Shown: in pieces, positions 13,388 through 38,254 of the stretch
How the letters are laid out: the number at the start of each line of letters is the position of its first letter
How positions within the stretch are numbered: position 1 is the first letter of the stretch
Assembly: GCA_943735955.1 (NCBI GenBank)
Contig: OX030962.1
Span: forward strand, 1,083,390 to 1,147,389
DNA length: 64,000 bases
Origin: Piscicola geometra
Lineage: Eukaryota > Annelida > Clitellata > Hirudinida > Piscicolidae
Direction: 5' to 3'
The notes under the pieces: model-generated
What the model saw: the letters and a program-made list of their open reading frames with translations, nothing else
The model's database searches: none
What the model was told of the DNA's origin: nothing
Made by a program: the position numbers and the translations under genes

Positions 13388-13389
13388 AA
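11483..13389 (+). CDS. TMEM138: Transmembrane protein 138 (ciliary transition zone), complete
   Basis: Five exons (11,483-11,607; 11,791-11,863; 11,969-12,067; 13,029-13,104; 13,259-13,389) join in frame to 167 codons plus TAA; the vertebrate protein is about 162 residues. The start is the only ATG that gives the family N-terminus (MSQRNYTLILFVQHFLLLED). Four hydrophobic segments follow in order, with family motifs VQDISILF, FINTYLFQAGLV, RKFKATLIITTLYLACSI, LHVW, YKRASGRLCD and DSVWIR. TMEM138 is a multi-pass membrane protein of the ciliary transition zone, mutated in human Joubert syndrome. The body ends LFLQ followed by a glutamine run encoded by a CAA microsatellite, unlike the short basic end in vertebrates. 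Introns hold ATC/GAT and CCACCT repeats. AATAAA at 13,603 is a plausible poly(A) signal. Confidence 0.93.
12230..13022. repeat. CCACCTCCACCA repeats in TMEM138 intron 3
   Basis: Roughly 800 bases of imperfect CCA/CCT triplets and hexamers run up to 6 bases before the exon-4 acceptor. GAT repeats at 12,070-12,130 open the same intron, and ATC repeats (13,110-13,255) fill the next intron. Confidence 0.9.
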
Positions 13390-13860
13390 GAGCAACAACA
13401 ACAATAAGAACAACAACAACAACAACAATAAGAGCAACAACAACCACAACAATAACAACAATAACAACAACATCAACAACAACTACAACCACAAATTACG
13501 AGCCTCTTCTCACTAGTACAGACCTCCACTACTTCAAGAACAACTACAATCCCAATACAACTGCAACAACAATGGAAAAGCAACTAGACCAACATTTGAA
13601 ACAATAAAAACTACAACAATTACATCAACAACTGCAACAACAATTAAAACTACAACAATAACATCAACAACTGCAACAACAATTAAAACTACAACAATAA
13701 CATCAACAACTGCAACAACAATTAAAACTACAACAATAACATCAACAACTGCAACAACAATTAAAACTACAACAATAACATCAACAACTGCAACAAGAAA
13801 TCTTACATAAAAAAGGTCACTGCACTGGCGTCTTCAAGGCTCTTCTCTCTGTGCGACTAC

Positions 13861-13936
<76 letters not shown>

Positions 13937-13950
13937 CACACACACACACG

Positions 13951-13982
<32 letters not shown>

Positions 13983-14815
13983 CACAGACACACACACTTC
14001 TTGAATAGGAAGGTTGTAGAGGTCTATTGTGGCGGTTAGCGCAGACAATGCATGAGGAGGAGGTGTGCCTGTCGTTTGTCATTGAAGTAGCAACAACACT
14101 CACAACAACAACACTCACAACAACAACACTAACAACAACAACACTCACAACAACAACACTCACAACAACAACACTAACAACAACAACACTCACAACAACA
14201 ACACTCACAACAACAACACCCACAACAACAACACTCACAACAACAACACTCACAACAACAACACTCACAACAACAACACTCACAACAACAACACTCACAA
14301 CAACAACACTCACAACAACCACACTCACAACAACAACACTCACAACAACAACACTCACAACAACAACACTCACAACAACAACACTCACAACAGCAACACT
14401 CACAACAACAACACTCACAACAACAACACTCACAACAACAACACTCACAACAACAACACTCACAACAACCACACTCACAACAACACTCACAACAACAACA
14501 CTCACAACAACCACACTCACAACAACAACACTCACAACAACAACACTCACAACAACAACACTCACAACAACAACACTCACAACAACAACACTCACAACAA
14601 CAACACTCACAACAACAACACTCACAACAACAACACTCACAACAACAACACTCACAACAACAACACTAACAACAACAACACTCACAACAACAACACTCAC
14701 AACAACAACACTCACAACAACAACACTCACAACAACAACACTAACAACAACAACACTCACAACAACAACACCCACAACAACAACACTCTCAACAACATCA
14801 CTCACAACAAATGCA
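13342..14815. repeat. CAA tracts, 39-bp repeat, (CA)n and 12-bp ACAACAACACTC array
   Basis: A CAA tract begins inside the TMEM138 coding end. At 13,590-13,800 about five copies of a 39-bp CAA/ATTAAA unit follow. Positions 13,861-13,998 are (CA)n. Positions 14,091-14,812 are about 60 copies of ACAACAACACTC. Confidence 0.93.
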
Positions 14816-15520
<705 letters not shown>

Positions 15521-15875
15521 TAGTTGTTGCTGCTGTTGTTGTTGTTGCAGATGTTGTTGTTGTTGTTGTTGTATTTCGTTGTATTGTTCAGCAGTCTGGG
15601 GAGAATAGTCTCGACCAGCTGCGCTGCCCTGCCAGGCTCTTGAGTCAGTTCTCTTGTGTTCTTGCCCAGCCCGTGTTCCAGGGCTGGGCAGTCTGTCCAG
15701 AGATGAGTTTGTTGTCTCCTGGGCTGTCTTGCAGAGTCTGCCCTGGCAGGGTGGCCGAGAGTACCCACATTTGAGGCGCAAGCGCCCCCCACCGCACCGC
15801 GTGGAGGTTGTGGGTATGCGGTAGTGTTGTTGTTGCAGTTGTTGTTGTTAAGGTTGTTGTTGTTGCAGATGTGGA
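15521..15875 (-). mobile_element. 3' fragment of a non-LTR retrotransposon between CAA tracts
   Basis: Read on the minus strand, two frames encode pieces typical of the retrotransposon C-terminus: a GRLCKTAQETT zinc-knuckle-like segment and DCPALEHGLGKNTRELTQ, separated by an apparent frameshift. The reading frame then enters a (CAA)n tract that may be the element's own 3' tail. CAA also flanks the 5' side, as in the 3.6-kb fragment, so both may be one family or both may have inserted into CAA repeats. Confidence 0.55.
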
Positions 15876-15979
15876 TGTTGATACAAAATCGGCCCATCTG
15901 CAAGCTGTTGCACTGTTTTGTGATTGTCATGCAGTTATGTTAAGTCTGAGTGTTCATTACTTTTCAGTTCTGGTGGAAG

Positions 15980-17020
<1,041 letters not shown>

Positions 17021-17159
17021 TAAATGTATAAAAAACATTTTTTGTACTCAAAAATCGATTTCTGCATTCTCTCACTCCCTTCCCCTACCTCTACATCTCC
17101 AATGTTTCAGGAATGTTTTAGAGATGGCAAATGAGGGGAGGATGAGAAGAGTTGGATTA

Positions 17160-18412
17160 GAAATGGTGATGGGAGGGTGAATGAGGGGAGGGTGAATGAG
17201 GGGAGGGTGAATGAGGGGAGGGTGAATGAGGGGAGGGAAATGAGGGGAGGGTGAATGAGGGGAGGGTGAATGAGGGGAGGGGAATGAGGGGAGGGTGAAG
17301 GAGGGGAGGGGAATGAGGGGATGGTGAATGAAGGGAGGGTGAATGAGGGGAGGGTGAATGAGGGGAGGGTGAATGAGGGGAGGGGAATGAGGGGAGGGTG
17401 AATGAGGGGAGGGGAATGAGGGGAGGGTGAATGAGGGGAGGGGAATGAGGGGAGGGTGAATGAGGGGAGGGTGAATGAGGGGAGGGTGAAGGAGGGGAGG
17501 GGAATGAGGGGAGGGTGAATGAGGGGAGGGTGAATGAAGGGAGGGGAATGAGGGGAGGGTGAATGAGGGGAGGGGAATGAGGGGAGGGTGAATGAGGGGA
17601 GGGTGAATGAGGGGAGGGTGAAGGAGGGGAGGGGAATGAGGGGAGGGTGAATGAGGGGAGGGTGCATGAGGGGAGGGGAATGAGGGGAGGGTGAATGAGG
17701 GGAGGGGAATGAGGGGAGGGTGAATGAGAGGAGGGGAATGAGGGGAGGGTGAATGAGGGGAGGGTGAATGAGGGGAGGGTGAATGAGGGGAGGGTGAATG
17801 AGGGGAGGGTGAATGAGGGGAGGGTGAATGAGGGGAGGGGAATGAGGGGAGGGTGAATGAGGGGAGGGGAATGAGGGGAGGGTGAATGAGGGGAGGGGAA
17901 TGAGGGGAGGGTGAATGAGGGGAGGGTGAATGAGGGGAGGGTGAATGAGGGGAGGGTGAAGGAGGGGAGGGGAATGAGGGGAGGGTGAATGAGGGGAGGG
18001 TGAATGAGGGGAGGGTGAATGAGGGGAGGGTGAAGGAGGGGAGGGGAATGAGGGGAGGGTGAATGAGGGGAGGGGAATGAGGGGAGTGTGAAGGAGGGGA
18101 GGGGAATGAGGGGAGGGTGAATGAAGGGAGGGTGAATGAGGGGAGGGTAAATGAGGGGAGGGTGAATGAGGGGAGGGTGAATGAGGGGAGGGGAATGAGG
18201 GGAGGGTTAATGAGGGGAGGGGAATGAGGGGAGGGTGAAGGAGGGGAGGGGAATGAGGGGAGGGTGAATGAAGGGAGGGTGAATGAGGGGAGGGTGAATG
18301 AGGGGAGGGTGAATGAGGGGAGGGTGAATGAGGGGAGGGGAATGAGGGGAGGGTGAATGAGGGGAGGGGAATGAGGGGAGGGTGAAGGAGGGGAGGGGAA
18401 TGAGGGGAGGGT
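17160..18412. repeat. 15-bp G-rich minisatellite
   Basis: About 85 copies of GAATGAGGGGAGGGT, interspersed with a shortened GAATGAGGGGAGGG form and AAGGAG variants. Closely spaced GGGG and GGG runs on the plus strand make it a strong G-quadruplex candidate. The 578-codon minus ORF across it is an artefact of the repeat. Confidence 0.95.
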
Positions 18413-18489
18413 GAGAAGAGAAGATTGATAGAAAAGGATGACAGAATGAGGAAGGAATAGGTGAATGGCTGGACCATAGTTAAATTGAT

Positions 18490-20280
18490 CATGATGATGA
18501 TGATGAAATTAAGGAGAGAATGATGAGAAGATGGATAAAGAAGAGAAAGAGGAGAAGAAGAATGAAGAGGAGGAGAATGAAGGGGAGGAGGAAGAGGAGG
18601 AGAATGAGGGGGAAGAGGAGGAGGAGAATGAGGGAAAGGAGGAGGAGGAGAATGAGAAGGAGGAAGAAGAGGAGAATGAGGGGGAGGAGAAGGAGGAGGA
18701 GATTGAGGGGGAAGAGGAGGAGGAGAATGAGGGGGAGGAGGAGGAGGAGAAGAAGGAAGAGGAAAAGGAAGGAATGAATTTGATTGGGTGGGTAATCGCT
18801 GGCACAAATCACTAAGCTGATTACACAGATCACATGCTCGCAACTATTATCAGCACCCCGAGGAAGCATCATCAAAACAAATGGAACCTGCATCAGTTCC
18901 TTCTCACTTCAACATTTCTCCCGCCACCTTTAATTCCTTCCATCTATCCATTTTTCATTCTTTTTATCCTTCCTTCCTTCCTTCCTTCCTTCCTTTCTTC
19001 CTTCCTTCCTTCCTTCCATCCTTCCTTCCTTCCTTCCTTCCTTCCTTCCTTCCTTCCTTCCTTCCATCCTTCCTTCCTTCCTTCCTTCCTTCCATCCTTC
19101 CTTGCTTCCTTCCTTCCTTCCTTCCTTCCTTCCTTCCTTCCTTCCTTCCTTCCTTCCTTCCTTCCTTCCTTCCTTCCTTCCTTCCTTCCTTCATTCCTTC
19201 CTTCCTTCCTTCCATTATTACTCACTTTCATCCATTCAGACCTCTATTTACTTTTTCCCCTTTTTATATCTTTATCCAACTATTTTTCATCCACCCATCT
19301 ATCCCTCTTCTATCCATCCTATATTCATTTTCATTCAATCATCCATTCATCCATCCATCATTCAGTCAGATCTAATGCAACACATAAATTAGTCTAATGC
19401 TGAAATACGACCCTGATCCATCCATCCATCAATTCATCCATCCATCCATCCATCCATCCATCCATCCATCAATTCATCCATCCATCCATTCATCCATCCA
19501 TCCATCCATCCATCCATCCATCAATTCATCCATCCATCCATCCATCCATCCATCCATCCATCCATCCATCCTTCTATTCATTCATCCCTCCGTCAATGCA
19601 TCCATCTATCCATAAAACATTACACTACCTTACCACATTACGACACCACAATACCACACCACACTACCACAAAACACTACCTTACCACACTACCACACCA
19701 CATTACCACACCACACCACCACACCACACTACCACACCACACCACACTACCCCACCACACTACCACACCACACCACACTACCACACTACCACACCACCAC
19801 ACCACGTTACCACACTACATCACACCACACCACACCACACCACCACACCACACTTCCACTTAAAAAACCCATCTACACTGAATCCCGCATTCAACATCCA
19901 TGACCAACAACAAAAAGAACAACAACAACAGCAACGACAGCAACAACAGCTGGAACTCCTTCCACATCTGGCTAATCATTGCCAGTCTTATCTTATCACT
20001 CTTTTGAACTCTTTACGTACTTTTTGTTGTTGTTGTTGTGGAAGTTAATGTAGTTGTTGACATTGTTGTTGTGATTTTGTCTTATTAATGTTGTTGTTGT
20101 TGTTGTTTCTTTTGTTAACTCATTGTTTTTGATGGTTAACGAATAAAAAGTCTTAATTATAAAAAGTCCTAGAACCGATGTTGATGTGTTTGTTGAAATG
20201 TTAATGAAGAGATTAAAACTCATCAACACAGCTTCAACAACATCAGCAAGCAGCAAAGCAACAACAACAACAACAACAAC
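18490..20280. repeat. GAG, TTCC, ATCC and CCACA repeats upstream of kindlin
   Basis: GAG/GAA triplets at 18,536-18,770, (TTCC)n at 18,963-19,215, (ATCC)n at 19,415-19,575, CCACA/CTACCA at 19,620-19,855, then CAA/TTG tracts. No gene is recognised. Confidence 0.85.
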
Positions 20281-20638
20281 ATGAAAAAGGTCTTCCCAAA
20301 GTCCATTGACGCCAAACCACAAAGCGAAACTTTTTTCCAAAACAAAAAACAAGCATCGCCTTCAACAGCAACAACACACAACAAAAACAACTCAAAGGTT
20401 CAGACCCAAAAAACAAAAACAACAACAAAAACAACAATATCAACAACATCATCAACAACAACAAAAAAGCCTCCACTCACCAAACTCACGGTGTCTCTCA
20501 AGCCAGTCAAGGCAACGACGAAACAACAAAGCTGCAACACCAGGACTACTATCAGCACTCTCTCATCTACTCAAGCGAAAAAAACAACAACTGAAAAACT
20601 ACCAACAACAACAGCAACTACAACAACAACAAAATCAG

Positions 20639-31813
<11,175 letters not shown>

Positions 31814-32325
31814 GCTTCACTGCCAAGTCATAAAGAGAGGTTGGGAAACGGAGGTTTTTGTGGTATTGTTTCCATCTCTTTCATCTCTTTCCGCTTTTAC
31901 TTTTGTTTGCGTCTGCCTCTATCTGCAGCACTTCTCCATTCAATCGCCCTTTCGAGCACCCACGCATGCGCATATTCCAATCACATTCGCGCATCTAAAC
32001 GCCTCTGTGGTGCTAAAGCCACTTTTAAAACTCGTTTGTTTTGAATGTCTTTTCTTATCTTTATCATCATGATCATCATCATCATCATCATCATCCTCAT
32101 CATCATCATCATCATCCTCATCATCATCATCATCATCAGCCGCATTAACAGAGCATTAGAGTTTATTTTTTCAAAATCGTCTAACGGATTTAGATGTAAT
32201 AAATTAAAAGATTTGCTTCAACTTCACTTCACTTTGGCTCGAGCACGCCTCCCCTGCCGAGAAACCACAGAACACCCTCCAAGACCTTATAATGTCTTCA
32301 GGCATCTAAGAAACCACCATCTCAT

Positions 32326-33757
32326 CCCCCAAACCACCTCAACCACACCAAACGACCACCTCAACCACACAAACAACCACCTCAACCACACAAACGACCA
32401 CCTCAACCACACCAAACGACCACCTCAACCACACAAACGACCACCTCAACCACACAAACGACCACCTCAGCCACACAAACGACCACCTCAACCACACCAA
32501 ACGACCACCTCAACCACACAAACGACCACCTTAACCACACAAACGACCACCTCAACCACACAAACGACCACCTCAACCACACAAACGACCACCTCAACCA
32601 CACAAACGACCACCTCAACCACACCAAACAACCACTTCAACCACACCAAACGACCACCTCAACCACACAAACGACCACCTCAACCACACCAAACGACCAC
32701 CTCAACCACACCAAACAACCACCTCAACCACACAAACGACCACCTCAACCACACAAACGACCACCTTAACCACACAAACGACCACCTCAACCACACAAAC
32801 GACCACCTCAACCACACAAACGACCACCTCAACCACACAAACGACCACCTCAACCACACCAAACGACCACCTCAACCACACCAAACAACCACCTCAACCA
32901 CACAAACGACCACCTCAACCACACAAACGACCACCTTAACCACACAAACGACCACCTCAACCACACAAACGACCACCTCAACCACACAAACGACCACCTC
33001 AACCACACAAACGACCACCTCAACCACACAAACGACCACCTCAACCACACCAAACAACCACCTCAACCACACAAACGACCACCTCAACCACACAAACGAC
33101 CACCTCAACCACACCAAACAACCACCTCAACCACACAAACGACCACCTCAACCACACAAACGACCACCTCAACCACACAAACGACCACCTCAACCAGACC
33201 AAACAACCACCTCAACCACACAAACGACCACCTCAGCCACACAAACGACCACCTCAACCACCCAAACGACCACCTCAACCACACAAACGACCACCTCAAC
33301 CACACAAACGACCACCTTAACCACACAAACGACCACCTCAACCACACAAACGACCACCTCAACCACACAAACGACCACCTCAACCACACAAACGACCACC
33401 TCAACCACACAAACGACCACCTCAACCACACCAAACAACCACCTCAACCACACAAACGACCACCTCAACCACACAAACGACCACCTCAACCACACAAACG
33501 ACCACCTCAACCACACAAACGACCACCTCAACCACACAAACGACCACCTCAACCACACAAACGACCACCTCAACCACACAAACGACCACCTCAACCACAC
33601 AAACGACCACCTCAACCACACCAAACAACCACCTCAACCACACAAACGACCACCTCAACCACACAAACGACCACCTCAACCACACAAACGACCACCTCAA
33701 CCACACCAAACGACCACCTCAACCACACAAACAACCACCTCAACCACACCAAACGAC
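32326..33757. repeat. 21/22-bp minisatellite between kindlin and MRRF
   Basis: About 67 copies of ACGACCACCTCAACCACACA plus A; a 22-bp form with an extra C recurs. It ends less than 10 bases before the MRRF stop codon (33,765), so the MRRF transcript must either run into the array or terminate almost at once. The 765-codon plus-strand ORF across it is an artefact. Confidence 0.95.
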
Positions 33758-33764
33758 ACCTCCT

Positions 33765-34930
33765 TCAACTCTTCTGCAGCAACTCGGCCTGTTTCCGCTC
33801 CAGCACCTGGTCAGCCTTCGACAGATGCTCCTTGCACACGTGCACTATCAACTCCCTCGCTTCCCTCACCACGTCCTCACTCACCTTTCATCGTCATGAT
33901 GATGATGATGGTGATGATGATGGTAATGATGATGATGATGATGATGGTGATGATTATGGTGATGATGATGGTAATGATGATGGTGATGATGGTGATGATG
34001 ATGGTGATGGTGATGATGGTGATGATTATGGTGATGATGATGGTAATGATGATGGTGATGATGGTGATGATGATGGTAATGATGATGATGATGGTGATGA
34101 TTATGGTGATGATGATGGTAATGATGATGGTGATGATGATGGTAATGAGGATGGTGATGATGATGATGATGGTGATGCTGGTGATGATGATGATGGTGGT
34201 GATGATGATGGTGATGATGAAAGAGTATAATATGCACACTGACGCCTTCGGAGCGCTTCTTCAACTCCCTCTCGTGCCGGTGCTGCACTCCTCGCAGTCG
34301 CTCCTTCGCCCTGTGGTTGTGGTGTGCTTGTTGTGGTGTTGAGATGTGTGGTTGTGGTGTTGAGATGTGGTTGTGGTGTTGAGGTGTGATTGTGGTTGTT
34401 TTGGTGTTGAGATGTGGTTGTGGTTGTTGTGGTGTTGAGATGTGGTGTGGTTGTGGTGAGATGTGGTGTGGTGTGGTTGGGGTGAGATGTGGTGTGGTTG
34501 GGGTGAGATGTGGTGTGGTTATTTTAGTGTGTTGTGAACAGAAAAAATAATGATAAATATTCTTAATTGGTTGATTCATGAGGAGCAGACTTGTCGACAA
34601 TGGACTTGGCACCTTTCGCCAACTTCTCGCGGTGCTCCCTCGTCACCTTCTGCACCGGCAAGTACAACGTCGTGCCCTCTATCTGTGCAGTGCTCTTCAT
34701 CATCATCATCATAATCATCATCCTCATCATCCTCATAATCATCATCATCATAACATCATCATCATCATCATCATTGGTGGAGGAGAATGGATGATGGATG
34801 AGGAGTGGCTACTTGAGGGGTGACGTTGGCAGTCGACTGCAGGATGGCCACCTTGGCGGCACTGCTCAACTCCGGGTGCTCGCTCATGTTCACAAGCAGC
34901 AGTTGTGCTGTCTTCTGTTGTATCTGCATG

Positions 34931-35012
<82 letters not shown>

Positions 35013-35612
35013 TTTGTGTGTGTGTGTTTGTTTGTAAGTGTTTTTTTGTGTGTGGGTTTATGATATTCTTTTGTGTTTACAAAATAAATAACAAAGACAC
35101 CTGAGCAAGTTCACCCAATGGAAAGTTTCCGTCGGGAGTCTTGACGATGATGGAGGCGATGGAGGCGAGGGTGGGTCGGAGGAGAAGAGCCTCGTCGAGT
35201 TGCCTCGTGAAGTGCTCCAGACTCTCCTCCATCTGCCTCCGCATCTCCTCTGCGTCGAACACTTCCAGCAACTCCTCGTCATTTCCATGCTTCACGCCTG
35301 CCTTTGATTGTTTTATTCTTGAAACATTTCGGAATGCAAATCAAAAGTGCTCACTTGAGATTTGTTGTCTTTCTTGTCCTTTTTGAAACCCGCACGTTTT
35401 GCGTATAAGCGAGATTGTTGCTGAGAAAGGTTGTCTTTGTGGAATGGCAAATGAGTGCGTGCTTGCTTGTGGAGTGAAGGTTGCAGGAGGTGGACACATT
35501 GAGGAGAAACCACATTGCAGCTCAACTTTTTACAAATGGAAAAATAATTTGTATGAAAAGAAAATAAGTTTTTTTTATTTGATATTTGCAATAATCTGAT
35601 TATCGTAGACAT
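33765..35612 (-). CDS. MRRF: Mitochondrial ribosome recycling factor, complete
   Basis: Six exons on the minus strand join in frame to 280 codons plus TGA: 35,612-35,355; 35,301-35,101; 34,923-34,813; 34,682-34,613; 34,326-34,244; 33,884-33,765. RRF splits post-termination ribosomes together with EF-G2 in mitochondria. The first exon gives an 85-residue basic, Ser/Leu-rich leader ending RLYAKRAGFKKDKK, as expected of a mitochondrial targeting sequence. The RRF domain shows MRRQMEESLEHF, LRPTLASIASIIVKTPDG, PLGELAQ, QLLLVNMSEHPE, the family signature LPVQKVTREHREKLAK, RAKERLRGV, ELKKRSEG and the terminal helix beginning VSEDVVREARE. Human MRRF is 262 residues. Introns hold (GT)n (34,930-35,020) and GAT (33,890-34,225) repeats. 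The last exon begins GTGAGT right after its AG acceptor. Confidence 0.93.
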
Positions 35613-35872
35613 TTTATTTTGTTATTGACAAGTTTTTTAATAAATCATCTAAAAGTAAATCTAAGTTTAGAGTTGTTTTTCAAATATATTAATACACAGA
35701 ATTATACTCGAAATAACTTTTCAAAATATGTTTATATTTTACGTAACAACCTTCCAACGTCATAATAAATTACTTCCATAACAATCCACGAAACAACAAA
35801 TTCAAGAAATTTTAATATCACAAATCTTACTTAAAATACTTTGAACACCTTTCAACTTTCGACCCTTTCGAA
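35613..35872. promoter_or_regulatory. 260-bp divergent intergenic region, putative bidirectional promoter
   Basis: The start codons of MRRF (minus) and of the coiled-coil gene (plus) face apart with 260 bases between them. The region is very AT-rich and has no tandem repeat, unusual in this window. Promoter function is inference from geometry; I see no defined core element. Confidence 0.45.
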
Positions 35873-38145
35873 ATGTCAGACTGCAAAGGAAACGCCAAAG
35901 AGCGCCAGGAGTTGGACAAGCTCGACCAGGTGAACTGAGTGTGGAATGGCCTTCAAGCGGCACTCTGCCATCTTTCTCGCGGCACGTTTCAGCGTCAAAA
36001 CTGTCGCAAGAGCATTTGAAATCATTTTGCACCTTAAGGAATCTTTAAATTACGCTGAATCGCATGTACAAAGACACTTTTGCTCTCTTAAGCCCAGTAA
36101 ACGCTGCAAACCCCCAAGAGAATCCTTTTGGGAGGCATTTATTTTCAATTCGGACGATGATCGATCGCATGTTGAATGGATTGAATGCATGGATTGAATG
36201 CATGGATTGAATGCATGGATTGACGCACCGCAGCAAATGGTGGAGCTGAGGTCGAAGATCAGAGAAGCGGAAGAGTGTTTGGAGGTGAGGCACTGCTGCT
36301 TCCTTTCGTCGTGTCTGATGCAACCTCGTCCACAACAACACCAACTAAAACACTGCCCACAACAACACCAACCAAAACACCGCCAACAACAACACCAACC
36401 AAAACACCGCACACAACAACACCAACCAAAACACCGCCAACAACAACACCAACCAAAACACCGCTCACAACAACACCAACCAAAACACCGCCAACAACAA
36501 CAACCACAACAACGACATTACCAACCACAACATTAGCCACACAGCAACATTAACTACACGACCAACAACAACAAACAACAACAACACTCAACAACAACAA
36601 CACTCAACAACACTCAACACTCAACAACAACAACAACACTCAACAACAACAACAACAGGAGCTGAAGTGTGAGGCGAAGAAGTTGAAGGAGAAGATTTGC
36701 GAGGCGATCGCCATAAACAGCAGTTGCCGCAAGGACATAGAGGACTTGAAGGCGTGCAACGCGCAGTTGCGGAAGCAGAAGAACGAGTTGAAGGAGAAGA
36801 TCTGCAAGATCGCCTCCATGGTCGACTGCCTGAAGGACAGGGTGCGTGGAAGGGATGGTGTTGAGCTAGGTGGGTGGAAGAGAAAGGTAGGAAGAAAAGA
36901 GGGGTGGGTGAAAGAGAAGGTGAAGGAGGAGTGGGTGGAAGAGAGGGTTGAGGAGGAGGGATGGAAAAGAAGGGTGGGTGGAAGGTAGGTTGGAAGGGTG
37001 AGTAAAAGGGGTGTATTGTACAGGGTAGATGGATGGGTGGGGGAGTGTGGTGCACTGGATGGATGGAAGGAGAGGTGCGGTGTACTGGGTGAACGGGTGG
37101 GTGTAAGGGTTTGGTGTACTGTGTGGGTGGGTGGAGGGGTGTGGTATATTGGATGGGTGGGTTGGTGGGTGGGTGTGGTGTACTGGGTGGGTGGTTGTCA
37201 GTGAAGATTTTTTAATTAATTGGTTTGATAAGTGATGTAGCTTTGCCGGAAACCATCCTAGGAATGCATGCTATTTGGAGACATTTCATAGGCCAGTATC
37301 CACAGCACCTCCACTCTTAGAACCCCCTTCATTTCGTTCCACTTCTCAACAAACTCCCTCTTCCACTCCTCAACAAACTCCCTCTTCCACTCTTCAACAA
37401 TTCCCTCTTCCACACCTCAACAACCTCCCTCATCCACACCTCAACAATTCCCTCATCCACCTCGCCAGAACGACATTGACGACGGTTGCGATTTTGATTG
37501 CTAGAAGGTTCTTGGTGCGTGTTCTGCCACTTGCTGGCCGCTTGCTGCCTCTCAGCGCAGGCGTTTTGGATGCTTTTCAAGACGTTTGCGCCGAGAGAGG
37601 TGCCAAGCAGGTTTCAATGACATCGAAGCAGTGCAATGCAATAATTTGGCTCCGTTAAGTTATTTTTGACAAAAATAATTTATTGAAAATCTTTAAAATT
37701 TTAATTATTCTTTTTCAAATTCGAAATTATTGATTTTAACTCATATTTTTCTCCAAAAAATCTTTTAACAACTTAATCGGAGGCCAAACACGAGTTGAAT
37801 AGTTCGTTGGGCCTTAAAATCAATTTCAAACAATTTTCTTTTTTACAAAAAAATCTTCATTTGTTGCCTAAAACTTAATTTGTCGCTATAGATCGGAGTC
37901 ATATTACCATTGCAGATGTTGTTAAACCACACACCACGCTAGACATTTCAAATTTTAAAATCAAAAATAACTTTTGCAAATCGTCGCAAAGCCTTTGAGA
38001 CACTGAACTGTTCAACTCGTGCGTGCATTATGTCGCTTTGGTGGTGATGATGAGGAGGGTGATGATGATGATGAGGATGGTGTTGGTGATGATGATGATG
38101 TAAAGGATGGTAATGATGAGGAGGATGGTGGTGATGATGATGATA

Positions 38146-38183
<38 letters not shown>

Positions 38184-38254
38184 CGTAGATTTCCTTCTGC
38201 AACGAGAGTGACGGCGAGGACAAGGAGGAAGAGAAGGAGGAGTCTGACTGCTGA
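35873..38254 (+). CDS. Small coiled-coil protein with acidic C-terminus, function unknown
   Basis: Four candidate exons, all phase 0: 35,873-35,929; 36,234-36,284; 36,659-36,841; 38,189-38,254 (TGA), giving 118 residues. The starts and ends use good GT-AG sites (CAG|GTGAAC, GAG|GTGAGG, AGG|GTGCGT). The protein begins MSDCKGNAKERQEL and is a continuous heptad coiled coil rich in Lys, Glu and Leu (ELRSKIREAEE, CEAKKLKEKICEA, LRKQKNELKEKI). It has seven cysteines in the coil and N-terminal region, and an acidic tail (GEDKEEEKEESDC). I do not recognise the family. The last exon is least certain; other exons could lie between 36,842 and 38,188. AATAAA at 38,611 fits a 3' end. Confidence 0.6.
36330..36658. 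repeat. 24-bp ACAACAACACCAACCAAAAC repeat and CAA tracts
   Basis: Seven copies of a 24-bp CAA/CCG unit and then plain CAA tracts fill the intron up to the acceptor of the third coiled-coil exon, whose AG follows a CAACAACAACAACAG run. Confidence 0.9.
36842..38188. other. Long intron of the coiled-coil gene
   Basis: GGTGGGTGG/GGATGG purine-rich repeats (36,880-37,200), CTCTTCCAC repeats (37,330-37,460), unique sequence with a 44-codon open stretch ending at 37,658, an AT-rich block, and GAT microsatellite (38,035-38,182) abutting the last acceptor. Confidence 0.6.

Noticed and set aside
17107..18843. 578-codon minus-strand Pro/Ser/His-rich ORF
   Set aside because: Produced by the 15-bp G-rich minisatellite; no non-repetitive coding sequence and no start context.
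20281..20638. Thr/Lys/Gln-rich N-terminal extension of kindlin from ATG 20,281
   Set aside because: Not claimed as coding: CAA-rich DNA is stop-poor by composition, and an acceptor (AATCAG) sits exactly where family similarity starts. cDNA would decide.
32045..34342. 765-codon plus-strand ORF
   Set aside because: It runs through the 21-bp array and then across MRRF exons in antisense; the 21-bp period simply lacks stops. MRRF on the minus strand explains the conserved parts.
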